46,882 bases of DNA. Source: JACKCP01 sp034007295. Lineage in GTDB: Bacteria > Desulfobacterota > Desulfobacteria > Desulfobacterales > JACKCP01. The DNA lies in the NCBI GenBank assembly GCA_034007295.1, contig JAVERC010000026.1, forward strand, positions 1 to 46,882. Direction: 5' to 3'. Shown here piece by piece: positions 8,859-17,670 of this stretch. Each line of letters opens with the position of its first letter. The first letter of the stretch is position 1. The position numbers and the translations under genes were made by a program. Below the pieces are notes generated by a model. That model did no database searches and was not told the DNA's origin. It was given only the letters and a program-made list of their open reading frames with translations.

Positions 8859-9065
8859 CTAAATTTCTTTGATAGTCCCATCAGGTAACATATTTTCAGG
8901 GTGAAATTCACCATTTTCTTCCATAATGTATCTTAGGCAGGTTTGATTTCCTGCAAGACAATAATTTTCTACCCAATATGGATCAAGCTTTCCCATATCT
9001 GTAAATTTTTTTATGGGGCAGCAAGAATACCACTTGCAGATTTTTCTAGTTTTTAATGAACACAT
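8859..9065 (-). CDS. Small cysteine-rich protein
   Basis: A 68-residue protein with seven cysteines, arranged as C2, C10, a C-C pair at 15-16 before PIKKF, then YCLAGNQTCLRYIMEE. It ends in an acidic HPENMLPDGTI stretch. I recall similar short Cys-rich ORFs ending in HPDNMLPDGT from anaerobic proteobacteria but know no function; metal or Fe-S binding is likely. GGAA lies about 9 nt before the ATG. It is short, but composition and a defined ribosome binding site support a real gene. Confidence 0.6.
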   Translation of the reverse strand: MCSLKTRKICKWYSCCPIKKFTDMGKLDPYWVENYCLAGNQTCLRYIMEENGEFHPENMLPDGTIKEI

Positions 9066-9110
9066 ATAAATTCCAAAAAAATTCTAAACTTTTATCTTAT
9101 TTTCATCAGC

Positions 9111-10700
9111 CTAAACTTTTTCCCAAAACCTATAGGCACTTTTCCCTGAATTTTTTGCATCATAAAGAGCAATATCAGCCCTTTTGAACAATTCTCCAAA
9201 ATTTTCACTATCATCAACATCCAAGGCAATTCCAATACTTACAGAAACCTTTGTATGAGAAAACTCATTCATAATTGTATTTTCAAATTCTTTGATCAGC
9301 CTTTCTGCATAAAGTACTGGTACATCTTTTTTTTTAACTCCAGGCAAAATAACTGCAAATTCATCCCCACCAAGACGAAACAGACTTTCAGGGTTAAAAA
9401 TCTGCCTGAGAAGGTTTGAAAATCTCACCAGTATTTTATCTCCTTCATCATGGCCAAAATTATCATTTACTTCCTTGAAATTATCTAAATCAGCAAGTAA
9501 AAGAGCAGTGTTTCGCCTGCAAGGTGTTTTTCTCATAAAATCCTGAAGGCTTCTTCTGTTATTCAATTTAGTAAGATGATCTGTATTGGCGTCTGTGAGA
9601 AGCTTGTTTTTATAAGTATGCTCAATTGAAATATCAATAAAAAGATAAATATAGCCTGCCAACGCCCCAAAAACATCAAGGAGATCTTCATTATGAACTT
9701 TTAACACTCTATTTCTTGAAAGAAGCAAAAGTCCTTCTTCATCATGTTCAATAATCCATTTTTTATTGCGTGTAAAATTTTTAGTAACATCAATAAATGA
9801 ATCTATTTTTTGACCAATAAGATCATCTTTTGATAATGAAAAATAATCTATAAATTTCTGATTTATAACTGTAATACTTCTTTCCTTGTCAGCTACCAGC
9901 ACTGCAAACGGCAAATTTTCAAGCAGGATATTCAGCTCAATCATTAAGTTATGCAGATCAGTTACATCATGGGCGAATCCTACAGTTCCTATTACACTGC
10001 CATCAATATCAAAAATTGGAGACTTATAGGTTTTAAACTTACGAAGCTCATCCTGACATTTTACAGTTTCATCAAACAGGCATGTTTTTTTCTTATTCAA
10101 AACAAGCTCTTCAGATTCCAAACAAATATATTCACCTTTTGAATATTCATCTGGTTCTATATCCCAAATATAATAGTGCCCTCTTCCCACAATCTGTTTT
10201 TTTGTCTTGTTCACTGCATGGCAAAAACTGTTGTTAACCTTTAAATGAGCCCCTTTTATATCTTTAAACCAAATCAAATCAGGAAGGCTGTCTATAAGGG
10301 TATCAAGATATTGTTCTGTCAGAACAGCATCTTCAGAAGCTTTGATCCTTTTAAAAATTTTTTGAAAAGAACCAGTTACTTTTTCCTTTGCAAAAGGCTT
10401 GATCCAGACCTGATCCAAAAAATCATAAACTTCTGACAAAATATTTAAATTATGTTCATAAAAACAGCCAACCAAAACAGCTTCTTCATTTTTTAAAGCA
10501 AATATTTTTTTTATAAAATCAGGATTATTATTAAATGAGTCAAAAATGATAATTGAACAAGTCCTGATATCTTGATCATTTATATCCGGGCGGCATGTGA
10601 TCTGCACTGAAAACTGCTCTGGCAAAGAAACTTTTTCGAGCAGATTTTTAAGATCATCTTCTTTGGAAATAATTAAAATTTTCAGCAAACGGTGATACAT
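9111..10700 (-). CDS. Diguanylate cyclase with receiver-like N-terminus and two PAS domains
   Basis: A 529-residue cytoplasmic signalling protein. Residues 1-115 look like a degenerate receiver or REC-like module. PAS domain 1 spans about 125-255 (DSLPDLIWFKDIKGAHLKVN, with a PAC-like GTVGFAHDVTDLHN). PAS 2 spans about 257-365. The GGDEF domain is about 370-529, with the active-site motif RLGGDEFAVILPG intact, so c-di-GMP synthesis is expected. The product-inhibition I-site, normally RxxD five residues before GGDEF, reads NPES here, suggesting no allosteric feedback. AGGAG precedes the ATG. It is a stand-alone gene; the signal sensed by the PAS domains is unknown. Confidence 0.9.
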   Translation of the reverse strand: MYHRLLKILIISKEDDLKNLLEKVSLPEQFSVQITCRPDINDQDIRTCSIIIFDSFNNNPDFIKKIFALKNEEAVLVGCFYEHNLNILSEVYDFLDQVWIKPFAKEKVTGSFQKIFKRIKASEDAVLTEQYLDTLIDSLPDLIWFKDIKGAHLKVNNSFCHAVNKTKKQIVGRGHYYIWDIEPDEYSKGEYICLESEELVLNKKKTCLFDETVKCQDELRKFKTYKSPIFDIDGSVIGTVGFAHDVTDLHNLMIELNILLENLPFAVLVADKERSITVINQKFIDYFSLSKDDLIGQKIDSFIDVTKNFTRNKKWIIEHDEEGLLLLSRNRVLKVHNEDLLDVFGALAGYIYLFIDISIEHTYKNKLLTDANTDHLTKLNNRRSLQDFMRKTPCRRNTALLLADLDNFKEVNDNFGHDEGDKILVRFSNLLRQIFNPESLFRLGGDEFAVILPGVKKKDVPVLYAERLIKEFENTIMNEFSHTKVSVSIGIALDVDDSENFGELFKRADIALYDAKNSGKSAYRFWEKV

Positions 10701-10802
10701 TATAAGCTCCTGTCAGCTAAAGTCCTAATACTATAGTATTTTATACAGCATCATGAGTTTTATAAAGAAGCAATAATAAAAGTTAAAAAAATCAAAGGCA
10801 GG

Positions 10803-11009
10803 TTAATCGCTGTCAAACTCATCTCCTGACTTATCATCATATCTGCCAAAAGTAATTTCACAAATATTTTCCTGCCAGTTTTCTATCTGATCTTTATATT
10901 CATCAAGCACAGCTTCCATGCCGCAATCCTTGCAGACTACCTTTGCGTTAGATCACCGCCCTTTTATTTCAGCACAGCCGTTGCAGAATATGCATTTTAA
11001 TTCAGGCAT
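10803..11009 (-). pseudogene. Small zinc-ribbon protein interrupted by an in-frame TGA
   Basis: From the ATG at 11009 the frame reads MPELKCIFCNGCAEIKGR, then TGA (10955-10953), then in the same frame SNAKVVCKDCGMEAVLDEYK and on to a normal stop at 10803. The two CxxC pairs on either side of the TGA form one zinc ribbon, so the protein was evidently continuous. Either the TGA is a disabling mutation or it is read as an amino acid. No strong bacterial SECIS hairpin is obvious just after it, so mutation (or a sequence error) is the default. The intact form would be 68 residues. The function is unknown. Confidence 0.6.
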
Positions 11010-11060
11010 TTTACCCCGTTTTTTTGTTCATAATTTCCGTTTAAACTTAAAATATGCTGA

Positions 11061-11435
11061 CTAGAGCATAATTGTTGAGTGCCCTGAAACAATCTTCCAA
11101 TTTTTCTCATGGGTATTAAACCATGTTCGGGTAAATCTGAATCTACCTGCAGCAGGATTACCATAAAAAATTCCTGAAATAGACATAATAACTGACACAA
11201 TAGCACAATTATCGTAAACTAAAATCTTTTGATCAGAACAATCAATTGAATTAATTGAAACTAAACCGGATTTATGGGCATTAATATCATCAGTTTTAGA
11301 ATGAATCACGCCTGCATGATCTGTAAAAATAAGTTCATCAGCAAGAAGAGTCTCAAGTTCTTTTGTATCTGAAGAAAGCATGGCTTTTATCAGCCGATTT
11401 TCATAATCACTAATTAGATTAAAAACTTTTTCCAT
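11061..11435 (-). CDS. NTF2-like (SnoaL/DUF4440-type) protein
   Basis: A 124-residue soluble protein with the alpha+beta cone of the NTF2-like superfamily: an amphipathic N-terminal helix (LISDYENRLIKAMLSSDT), the loop ADELIFTDHAGVIHSKTD, and C-terminal strands RFTRTWFNTHEKNWKIVSG, as in DUF4440 proteins. Members include isomerases, ketosteroid-type enzymes and simple ligand binders, so the function cannot be fixed. An in-frame start 30 codons upstream exists, but AGGA sits 9-12 nt before the ATG at 11435, and only from there does the family homology begin. Confidence 0.75.
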   Translation of the reverse strand: MEKVFNLISDYENRLIKAMLSSDTKELETLLADELIFTDHAGVIHSKTDDINAHKSGLVSINSIDCSDQKILVYDNCAIVSVIMSISGIFYGNPAAGRFRFTRTWFNTHEKNWKIVSGHSTIML

Positions 11436-11516
11436 ATTGGTCAAATTTCCTATAATTATTTTAATCCTAAGCTTAAACCTAAATTGATCGATTTTCAAGT
11501 TTGCTGCATTAACGGC

Positions 11517-11558
11517 AAATTGCATCGGGCTATACTTTTGCTAAGCGTGATGCAATTT
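11517..11558. repeat. Perfect 10-bp inverted repeat, possible small structured RNA or cruciform
   Basis: AAATTGCATC (11517-11526) pairs exactly with GATGCAATTT (11549-11558) across a 22-nt loop. It lies upstream of the NTF2-like gene. No ORF or known RNA family is recognised. Confidence 0.4.
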
Positions 11559-11631
11559 AACACCGTAGATGCACCAAAATTGAAAAACCCGCAGGGTTTC
11601 ATATTTTCTAACTTAAATATGCTTGATTCAT

Positions 11632-11661
11632 TAAAAATTTCTCGTTTTCGGCCAATCACTA
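11632..11661 (-). repeat. Terminal fragment of the MITE-like repeat
   Basis: In reverse complement this reads ttggccgaaaacgagaaa, the left end of the dispersed ~140-bp repeat. The rest of the element is not present in recognisable form. The adjoining sequence aaaacgctcaactcagg recurs at about 26929-26946 with few changes, so a second short repeat unit lies next to it. Confidence 0.5.
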
Positions 11662-11695
11662 ATTTAAAAATATAAAACGCTCAACTCAGGTTAAA

Positions 11696-11754
11696 ATAAC
11701 TTCTGTTGGTTTTACCCTTAATAAGGTTAAATTTTTCAGATAATCAGAAGTTAT
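11696..11754. terminator. Long inverted repeat at the 3' end of the efflux operon
   Basis: ATAACTTCTG (11696-11705) and CAGAAGTTAT (11745-11754) are a perfect 10-bp inverted repeat enclosing a smaller ACCCTT/AAGGTT pairing. It lies 16 nt beyond the stop codon of the minus-strand hydrolase, where an operon 3'-end structure would be expected. There is no classical T-run, so it may be a stabilising or Rho-dependent 3' end. Confidence 0.4.
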
Positions 11755-11770
11755 CAAGAACAAACTTTTT

Positions 11771-12511
11771 TTATTGAAAAATATCTTTAAGCCATTGGTT
11801 AAAAAAACAAAGCTGCTCCTCAGTATGAAAAAAATGTTCTCCATTTTCCATAATTTTCAGATCACAATTAAAACGCTTTGAAAATGAAGCTATCTTTTCA
11901 AATTTACACAAATCATCACTGGAACCATATAAAATTGAGGTCAAGATTTCCCAGTTTTCAATAGGATGTTCTTTTACATAACAATAGTAATCCCAATAAA
12001 AAGTTTGACCAAAAGGAGTGGATATTTTTTTTTCTGCTTTTAATTTTTCTTCTGTAATACCAGCCTGTTTCAGCATGGTGCAAATTATCTGTTCCATGTC
12101 CACAACCGGAGAAAGAAACAAACATTTGCTTAAATTTTCATGGTTATATGCGGCAAGGCTGAAATAGGCTCCCACACTACATGCAAACAAACTGATATTA
12201 TTTGATATTGACTTCCCATATTCCAGAATGTCTTCAAGCTCATGAATGCAATTTTGAACTTTGCATGGCACAGATTCTGATTTGCGGCTCCCATGTTCTG
12301 GCAAATCAAAACTAAGAACCTGATACCCTGCTTTTACTGCTTCTTTGGCAAAAATATAAATTGGAACATCTTCTTTGTCTGACATATTTCCATGGACTGC
12401 AATAAATAATTTCCCTGTTGTTCTTCCCCACAAAACTGACGGAATTCCTTTTATTTTTAAATATTTTTTTTCCACATTAACCTGCTCTTTTAAAAAATCA
12501 TTTATCTGCAT
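11771..12511 (-). CDS. Alpha/beta hydrolase, last gene of the efflux operon
   Basis: About 246 residues with an alpha/beta-hydrolase core: the oxyanion-hole strand IAVHGN near residue 37, the DLPEHG loop near 69, the nucleophile elbow ACSVG with Ser112 (a GxSxG variant with Ala at the first position), and a C-terminal GEHFFH carrying the likely catalytic His. The substrate is unknown. Longer in-frame starts exist, but the ATG at 12511 overlaps the kinase stop by 14 nt and gives the natural N-terminus, so translational coupling is likely. Its presence as the sixth gene of an RND/two-component operon hints at modification of a pumped or sensed compound, which is inference. Confidence 0.75.
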   Translation of the reverse strand: MQINDFLKEQVNVEKKYLKIKGIPSVLWGRTTGKLFIAVHGNMSDKEDVPIYIFAKEAVKAGYQVLSFDLPEHGSRKSESVPCKVQNCIHELEDILEYGKSISNNISLFACSVGAYFSLAAYNHENLSKCLFLSPVVDMEQIICTMLKQAGITEEKLKAEKKISTPFGQTFYWDYYCYVKEHPIENWEILTSILYGSSDDLCKFEKIASFSKRFNCDLKIMENGEHFFHTEEQLCFFNQWLKDIFQ

Positions 12512-13802
12512 AAGGCAGCAAAATTTTGATAGAACACCCAACGCCTTTTTTTTCAGCAAAAACACTTCCACCATGCTTTTCAACTATCTGTTTCACAATT
12601 GCAAGGCCAAGTCCGTGTCCTCCAGTATCTCTGTTTCTGCTTTCATCAAGTCTTACAAAAGGTTCAAAAACCTTTACAAGAAATTTTTCCGGAATTCCAG
12701 GGCCATCATCTGACACAATAATCATGATTTTCCTGTTCTTTTTTTCAGCTTTAATTACTATTCCAGAATCTGCATATTTTATTGCGTTTAAAATAAGATT
12801 TTCCAAAGCCCTTCCAAGAAGTCTGGAATCAGCATTCAAAGTTTCAGGAGCATTTTCAAGATCAAGCTTTAATTTTTTTTCTTTTGTAAACGCAGAAAGC
12901 TTTGAAACAATTTCCTTTAACCAGTCTTTTATATTTATTGTTTCAAAATGGATAAACTCAGTTTTCTGATCAAAGGAGGCATAAGTCAGAAGTTCGGAAA
13001 CAAGGGATTCAAGATCGTCAATATCCTCTGAAATACCTGAACTATATCTTTTTCTATCTTTTTCATCTAATGTGTTTTCAAGCATATCTATTCCAAACCT
13101 TGCCCTTGAAATCGGAGTTCTTAATTCATGGGAAACTGCATTAACAAGAAGTTTTTGAGACCTGATAAGATCTTCAATCCTTTCTGCCATATTATTGAAA
13201 GTTTCTGCAAGCTGTCTTAACTGCGATCTTTTTCCAAGTTCTGCTCTTGCATCAAACCTTCCTGCTCCAAAATGATCTGCTGCATCCATTACCTTTTTTA
13301 GATTCTGCCAAAAGGGAAAGGCCCATATAAGAGAAAGTACAGCTATTGAAAAAATAATTGTGATCCATGCAATCAGCTGAAACTGCCACAAAGAGAAAAC
13401 TTCATCAAAATCCTTAATTGGACCCATTTCTATTGCCCAATTAGTATGACCAATTCTTTTATAAAACATTGAACCTTCTTCACGGGGAAGAATTTCACCA
13501 TTTTTCAAAAGATTCATTTCTTTAAGCGGAAATTCAAGAGTTTTCAGGTTGACTGCATTTATCTGGAAGCCAAACTCCTTTTGAAGATTTTTTATTGTGT
13601 CTTGAATTTCATTTTCTGGAACACTTTCAAGATATTTCATTGTAACAAAATATGGTCCTTTAAGAAGGCCTACAGAATACTCATTTATCTGCTTATTCAA
13701 ATATCTGCATGCGAACCTGTCTAATAAAGGACTAATCACAAAATTGATAATCAAAATTAAAATAAGTATTGCAATATTGAACCTTAAAAAAATCCCCCTC
13801 AT
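12498..13802 (-). CDS. RstB-like sensor histidine kinase
   Basis: A 434-residue membrane kinase. TM1 is at about 4-26, a periplasmic sensor of about 110 residues follows, TM2 is at about 142-162, then HAMP. The HisKA phospho-acceptor is His225 in AVSHELRTPISRARF, and the HATPase has N-box ENLILNAIKYA, G1 DDGPGIP and G2 GGHGLGLAI. The sequence around TM2 and HAMP (FPFWQNLKKVMDAADHFGAG) and the EPFVRLDESRNRDTGG stretch closely resemble E. coli RstB. An ATG at 13826 is in frame, but the ATG at 13802 follows the response-regulator stop by one base (TAAaATG) and gives a natural start. Its partner regulator is frameshifted. Confidence 0.9.
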   Translation of the reverse strand: MRGIFLRFNIAILILILIINFVISPLLDRFACRYLNKQINEYSVGLLKGPYFVTMKYLESVPENEIQDTIKNLQKEFGFQINAVNLKTLEFPLKEMNLLKNGEILPREEGSMFYKRIGHTNWAIEMGPIKDFDEVFSLWQFQLIAWITIIFSIAVLSLIWAFPFWQNLKKVMDAADHFGAGRFDARAELGKRSQLRQLAETFNNMAERIEDLIRSQKLLVNAVSHELRTPISRARFGIDMLENTLDEKDRKRYSSGISEDIDDLESLVSELLTYASFDQKTEFIHFETINIKDWLKEIVSKLSAFTKEKKLKLDLENAPETLNADSRLLGRALENLILNAIKYADSGIVIKAEKKNRKIMIIVSDDGPGIPEKFLVKVFEPFVRLDESRNRDTGGHGLGLAIVKQIVEKHGGSVFAEKKGVGCSIKILLPYADK

Positions 13803-13803
13803 T

Positions 13804-14519
13804 TTATCTCCATGCATCCGGAACAAAGAGATAGCCTCTGCCCCATACAGTTTTTATTCTGAATGGAGACCTTGGATTATCTCCCATTTTTTTCCTTACC
13901 CTTGAAACTGCTACATCCATTGATCTGTCAAGGCCATCATAATCATAACCTTTAAGTCCAAGATACAACACTTCCCTGCTGATTATTTTTCCTGCATTTT
14001 CAGCGAGATACCATAAAAGATCAAATTCTCCTGTAGAAAGTTCAATCTCCTCATTTTTAAATTTAACCCTTCTGGAATTTTTTATTATTTCAAGTTTTCC
14101 AAAAATCAATACAGCATTTTCTTCACATTTTTGATCTTCCTGAAATACTATGCTGGAGCGTCTTAAAAGAGCTCTTATCCTTGCAAGAAGAACTCTTGGC
14201 ATTATCGGTTTTTTAACATAATCGTCTGCACCTGCTTCAAGACCTGCAACCTGATCCATATCATCTTCTCTGGCGGTGAGAATAAGAATTTTCCCTTTAT
14301 ATTCAAACCTGACCTCCCTTAATACTGAAAGACCGTCAGCCCTGGAAGCATGAGATCAAGAATAATCAGATCTGGATTTTCGGATATTATTCTTTCAAAA
14401 GCAGTGTCTCCTCTTATTTCAGCGTTTACATCAAATCCCTGGGAAATCAGATATTCCTGAATCAGCTTTGAAAGCTTGATATCATCTTCAACAACAAGTA
14501 TTTTTATTTTCTCAGACAT
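13804..14519 (-). pseudogene. RstA-like OmpR-family response regulator, broken by a single-base frameshift
   Basis: Residues 1-60 from the ATG at 14519 are a receiver domain with the acidic EDD near 11-13 and the phospho-acceptor Asp55 in LIILDLMLPG. The frame then shifts after LPGL. The other frame resumes as DGLSVLREVR, through the receiver end (LTAREDD, then VKKP) and a complete winged-helix domain (ELSTGEFDLLWYL, RSMDVAVSRVRKKMGD) to a stop at 13804. Inserting one base near 14336-14343 restores a single protein of about 238 residues. ATGTCTGA overlaps the end of the RND pump by 8 nt. Either a real inactivating deletion or a sequencing error is possible; the second piece has its own ATG at 14259, but that would lack a receiver. 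Confidence 0.85.
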
Positions 14520-17500
14520 TTTCCAGTACCTTAAAATTATCTTGTTTTTTCCGGCTTAAAATCCTTTTAATATCGTTCCATGACATATAAAGTGCAGGGA
14601 TAAGAAAAAGAGTTATTACAGTAGAAAACAAAATACCATATGCAAGTGAAACCGCCATTGGAATAAGAAACTGAGCTTGAAGACTTTTCTCCATAATCAT
14701 TGGAAGAAGTCCGAAAAAAGTTGTAAGAGAGGTAAGCATAACTGCCCGAAACCTTCTTACCCCTGCAGAGGAAACAGCATCCCAGACATTGTCGCCTGCT
14801 TCTGTTTGCCTGGTTATATAATCTACCATCACAAGAGAGTCGTTAACAACAACACCTGAAAGAGCAATTATTCCACAAAGGGATAAAATGCTAACAGGAA
14901 GTCCCAAAAAAAGGTGCCCAAGAACTGCTCCAACTACTCCAAAAGGTATTGCAGTCATTATTATAAAAGGCTTTACATAGGATTTCAAAGGAACAGCCAT
15001 CATAGCAAAAATTGCAAACAAGGCCAAGACGCCCCATTTTTTAAGGCTTTTTAAGGTTTCATTCTCTTCTTCAGATTCACCTGCAACTTTTATTTTAACT
15101 TCAGGATACTTATTTTTCAGCTCATCAAAAAGCTTTTCTGAAATTTCTTTAATTATATTGTTTGGAACGGCTGTATTTTTATCAACATCTGCAAGAACTG
15201 AAACAACCCTTTTCCTGTCCGTCCTTTTTATTTCAGCAGGTCCGTCTCCTGTTTCAACATTTGCAACAGCTTTTATGGGAACTGCCTTCCCGTTTTCACT
15301 TCTTATCCACATGGATTCTAAATCTGACAGGTTTTTTCTCTCATCTTCAGGATAACGTACAAAAACATCAACTTCCTCAGGCCCACGCTGAAGTTTTTGG
15401 ACCTTTTCTCCGTAAAATGCCTGCCTTACCTGTTTTGCGACACTTAGAAGGGATACTCCCAAGGATTGGGATTCAGGTTTTATGGAAAGCTTTATTTCAG
15501 TTTTGCTGTCTGAGCTGGTATCTCTTATATCAAACACACCCTCATACTGCTCAAGAGCCTTTTTAATCTCTTTTGCGGCTTCTCCAAGATATTCAAAAGA
15601 TCTTCCGCTCAATTCAAAATCAATTGGAGAACCCTGGGGTTCGCCTATTGTTGTTGTATACTTTAATGATTTTACACCTGGAACATCTAGCAGATGCTCT
15701 GTTTTTTTTCTCCATTCTTTAACAACAGAAGAAACTGAAACATCTCTTACTTCATTTGGACTTAATTCAACAAAAAGCCCTGCCTTTTTATCATCCTCTG
15801 TATAAGAAACAAAGCCTTTTACAGGATTTTCCTTTTCCCCTTTTTCAATAAAGCTTTTATTAATCATAAAAGCTGCATTTTCTATCTCTTTTACAGCAGA
15901 AAGCATGACATCCCTTGGAGTTCCTCCGTTCATCTGAAGCTCAACCTGAACCATGTCGGATTCAATCTGAGGAAAAAATACAAACCTCACTATTCCGGTT
16001 TTTACACATGCCATTGTAAGAATGAAAATTCCAAAAAAGGCAGCTATTGTTGCATATCTGTAATCAAGGCAGACCTTTAAAAAAGGGGAATAGATTTTTT
16101 TAAGAAAAAGATAAAGAGCTTTTGCTGCAAAGCCTTGTATTTTTTCAAGAGGACTTTTTTTTTCTTTGTTATCTGAAACCTTGAGAGTACTTAAATGTGC
16201 CGGCAGAATAAGTTTTGATTCAACAAGTGAAAAAAGAAGGCATAAAATAACCACATAGCCTATACCAGCCCACATCTTTCCGTTTACTCCTGGAATTGTT
16301 ATTGTAGGAATAAAAGCTGCTACAGTTGTAAGAACTCCGAAAGTTGCAGGGGTTGCAACAGCCTGTGCTCCCTTTATTACGGAATCGACACCGGAGCCTT
16401 CCCTGTCTATGGTTTCATGAATGCTTTCTCCAATAACTATTGCATCATCAACAACAATACCAAGAACAACAATAAAACCGTAAAGAGTTATCATATTAAC
16501 ACTTGCATCTATGAACGGAAGAGGCATAAGCCATAAAGCACCAAGAAAACTCACAGGAAGCCCAAGCATTACAAAAAAGGCAATTCTTATCCTCAAAAAA
16601 AGAGCAAGGGAGATAAATACAAGAACTGATCCCATTGCCATGTTCTTAATCATAAGCTCAAGTCTGTCCTTTAATGGAACTGACATATCAGCCATTATTC
16701 CAAAGGACACTCCTTCCGGAAGAAGATTTTTATTTTTTCCCACAAAATCCTTAACTGCATCTGCAACTGAAAGTGTGCTTTCATCTCCAGTTCTGAAAAC
16801 CTGGAGACCTACTGCATTTTTACCATTATATCTTAAAAACCAGTCTTCTTCCGCAAACCCGTCTTTTACAGCTGCAACATCTTTTATTCTTACTATTGTT
16901 CCGTCAGGTTTTGTAATAACCGGAAGATTTTCAAATTCTGAACCAGTTTCCGCCTTTCCGGCAGATCTTAAAAGAATATCCTCACCTTTTGTTTTTATGC
17001 TTCCTCCAGGAAGATCTACCGAGCCTGTAGCAACTGCATTTACAACATCATCAAAAGTTAATGAATATTTTTTCAAAGAGTTTTCAGATACACTTATTGA
17101 AATTTCAAAAGGTTTGGTGCCCACAATATTTACCTGGCTTATTCCTTTTTCAGCTAAAAGATCATCTCTTACAAGCCTTGCAAGGGTCTTCATGTTTTTG
17201 TCGTCAAGATCACCGTATAAAACAAGCCAAAGAACTTCTGTTTTTATTATGAGTTCTGATACAACAGGCCTTTCTGTTTCATCAGGAAATGAGTCAATAC
17301 CGTCTATTCTTGATTTAACTTTATCAAGAAGTTCATTCATATCAACTCCGGTTTTTGCTTTAACAGAAACATCGGCATATCCTTCATATGCCGATGCTTC
17401 AATTTCCTTTATTCCTTCAAGACCCTGGAGAGCATCTTCAACTTTTTTTACTATACCCTCTTCCACATCAGCAGGAGATGCACCTGGGTATGCAACCTGA

Positions 17501-17670
17501 ACTGAAATAATCTCTGTTTCAAATTCAGGGAAAGCCTCTTTTTTTATCTGTATTGCAGTGAGAATTCCTGCAAGCATGAAAAAAAACATAAGAAGATTAG
17601 CTGCAACAGGATTTCTTGTGAACCATGCTATAATACTGTTTTGTTCATTATTGAGCATTTTTTTCTCCAT
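14512..17670 (-). CDS. RND efflux pump, inner-membrane permease (AcrB/HAE-type)
   Basis: A 1052-residue proton-driven transporter of the AcrB superfamily. The start FTRNPVAANLLMFFFMLAG forms TM1. Two large periplasmic loops follow TM1 and TM7. TM4 contains the proton-relay pair in GIVVDDAIVIGES, and the second half has LSGVVVNDSLVMVDYI and the conserved SSAGVRRFRAVMLTSLTT stretch. The sequence looks like the heterologous multidrug/organic-solvent group, but the substrate is unknown. The ATG at 17670 lies inside the end of the adaptor gene (23-nt overlap); an ATG at 17658 is the alternative. It works with the adaptor and channel encoded just upstream and overlaps the response regulator downstream. 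Confidence 0.93.
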   Translation of the reverse strand: MEKKMLNNEQNSIIAWFTRNPVAANLLMFFFMLAGILTAIQIKKEAFPEFETEIISVQVAYPGASPADVEEGIVKKVEDALQGLEGIKEIEASAYEGYADVSVKAKTGVDMNELLDKVKSRIDGIDSFPDETERPVVSELIIKTEVLWLVLYGDLDDKNMKTLARLVRDDLLAEKGISQVNIVGTKPFEISISVSENSLKKYSLTFDDVVNAVATGSVDLPGGSIKTKGEDILLRSAGKAETGSEFENLPVITKPDGTIVRIKDVAAVKDGFAEEDWFLRYNGKNAVGLQVFRTGDESTLSVADAVKDFVGKNKNLLPEGVSFGIMADMSVPLKDRLELMIKNMAMGSVLVFISLALFLRIRIAFFVMLGLPVSFLGALWLMPLPFIDASVNMITLYGFIVVLGIVVDDAIVIGESIHETIDREGSGVDSVIKGAQAVATPATFGVLTTVAAFIPTITIPGVNGKMWAGIGYVVILCLLFSLVESKLILPAHLSTLKVSDNKEKKSPLEKIQGFAAKALYLFLKKIYSPFLKVCLDYRYATIAAFFGIFILTMACVKTGIVRFVFFPQIESDMVQVELQMNGGTPRDVMLSAVKEIENAAFMINKSFIEKGEKENPVKGFVSYTEDDKKAGLFVELSPNEVRDVSVSSVVKEWRKKTEHLLDVPGVKSLKYTTTIGEPQGSPIDFELSGRSFEYLGEAAKEIKKALEQYEGVFDIRDTSSDSKTEIKLSIKPESQSLGVSLLSVAKQVRQAFYGEKVQKLQRGPEEVDVFVRYPEDERKNLSDLESMWIRSENGKAVPIKAVANVETGDGPAEIKRTDRKRVVSVLADVDKNTAVPNNIIKEISEKLFDELKNKYPEVKIKVAGESEEENETLKSLKKWGVLALFAIFAMMAVPLKSYVKPFIIMTAIPFGVVGAVLGHLFLGLPVSILSLCGIIALSGVVVNDSLVMVDYITRQTEAGDNVWDAVSSAGVRRFRAVMLTSLTTFFGLLPMIMEKSLQAQFLIPMAVSLAYGILFSTVITLFLIPALYMSWNDIKRILSRKKQDNFKVLENV

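Noticed and set aside
10797..11009. Firm selenoprotein call for the TGA-containing zinc ribbon
   Set aside because: No convincing SECIS element at the correct distance and the TGA position is not a catalytic or metal-ligand site; kept only as a possibility.
14300..14345. Programmed -1/+1 frameshift in the response regulator
   Set aside because: No slippery heptamer or downstream stem is apparent at the junction; a simple single-base deletion or sequence error explains it better.
14677..17500. Long plus-strand open frames opposite the RND pump gene
   Set aside because: They lie antisense to an unmistakable pump gene, have serine/phenylalanine-rich, unprotein-like composition and no ribosome binding sites.
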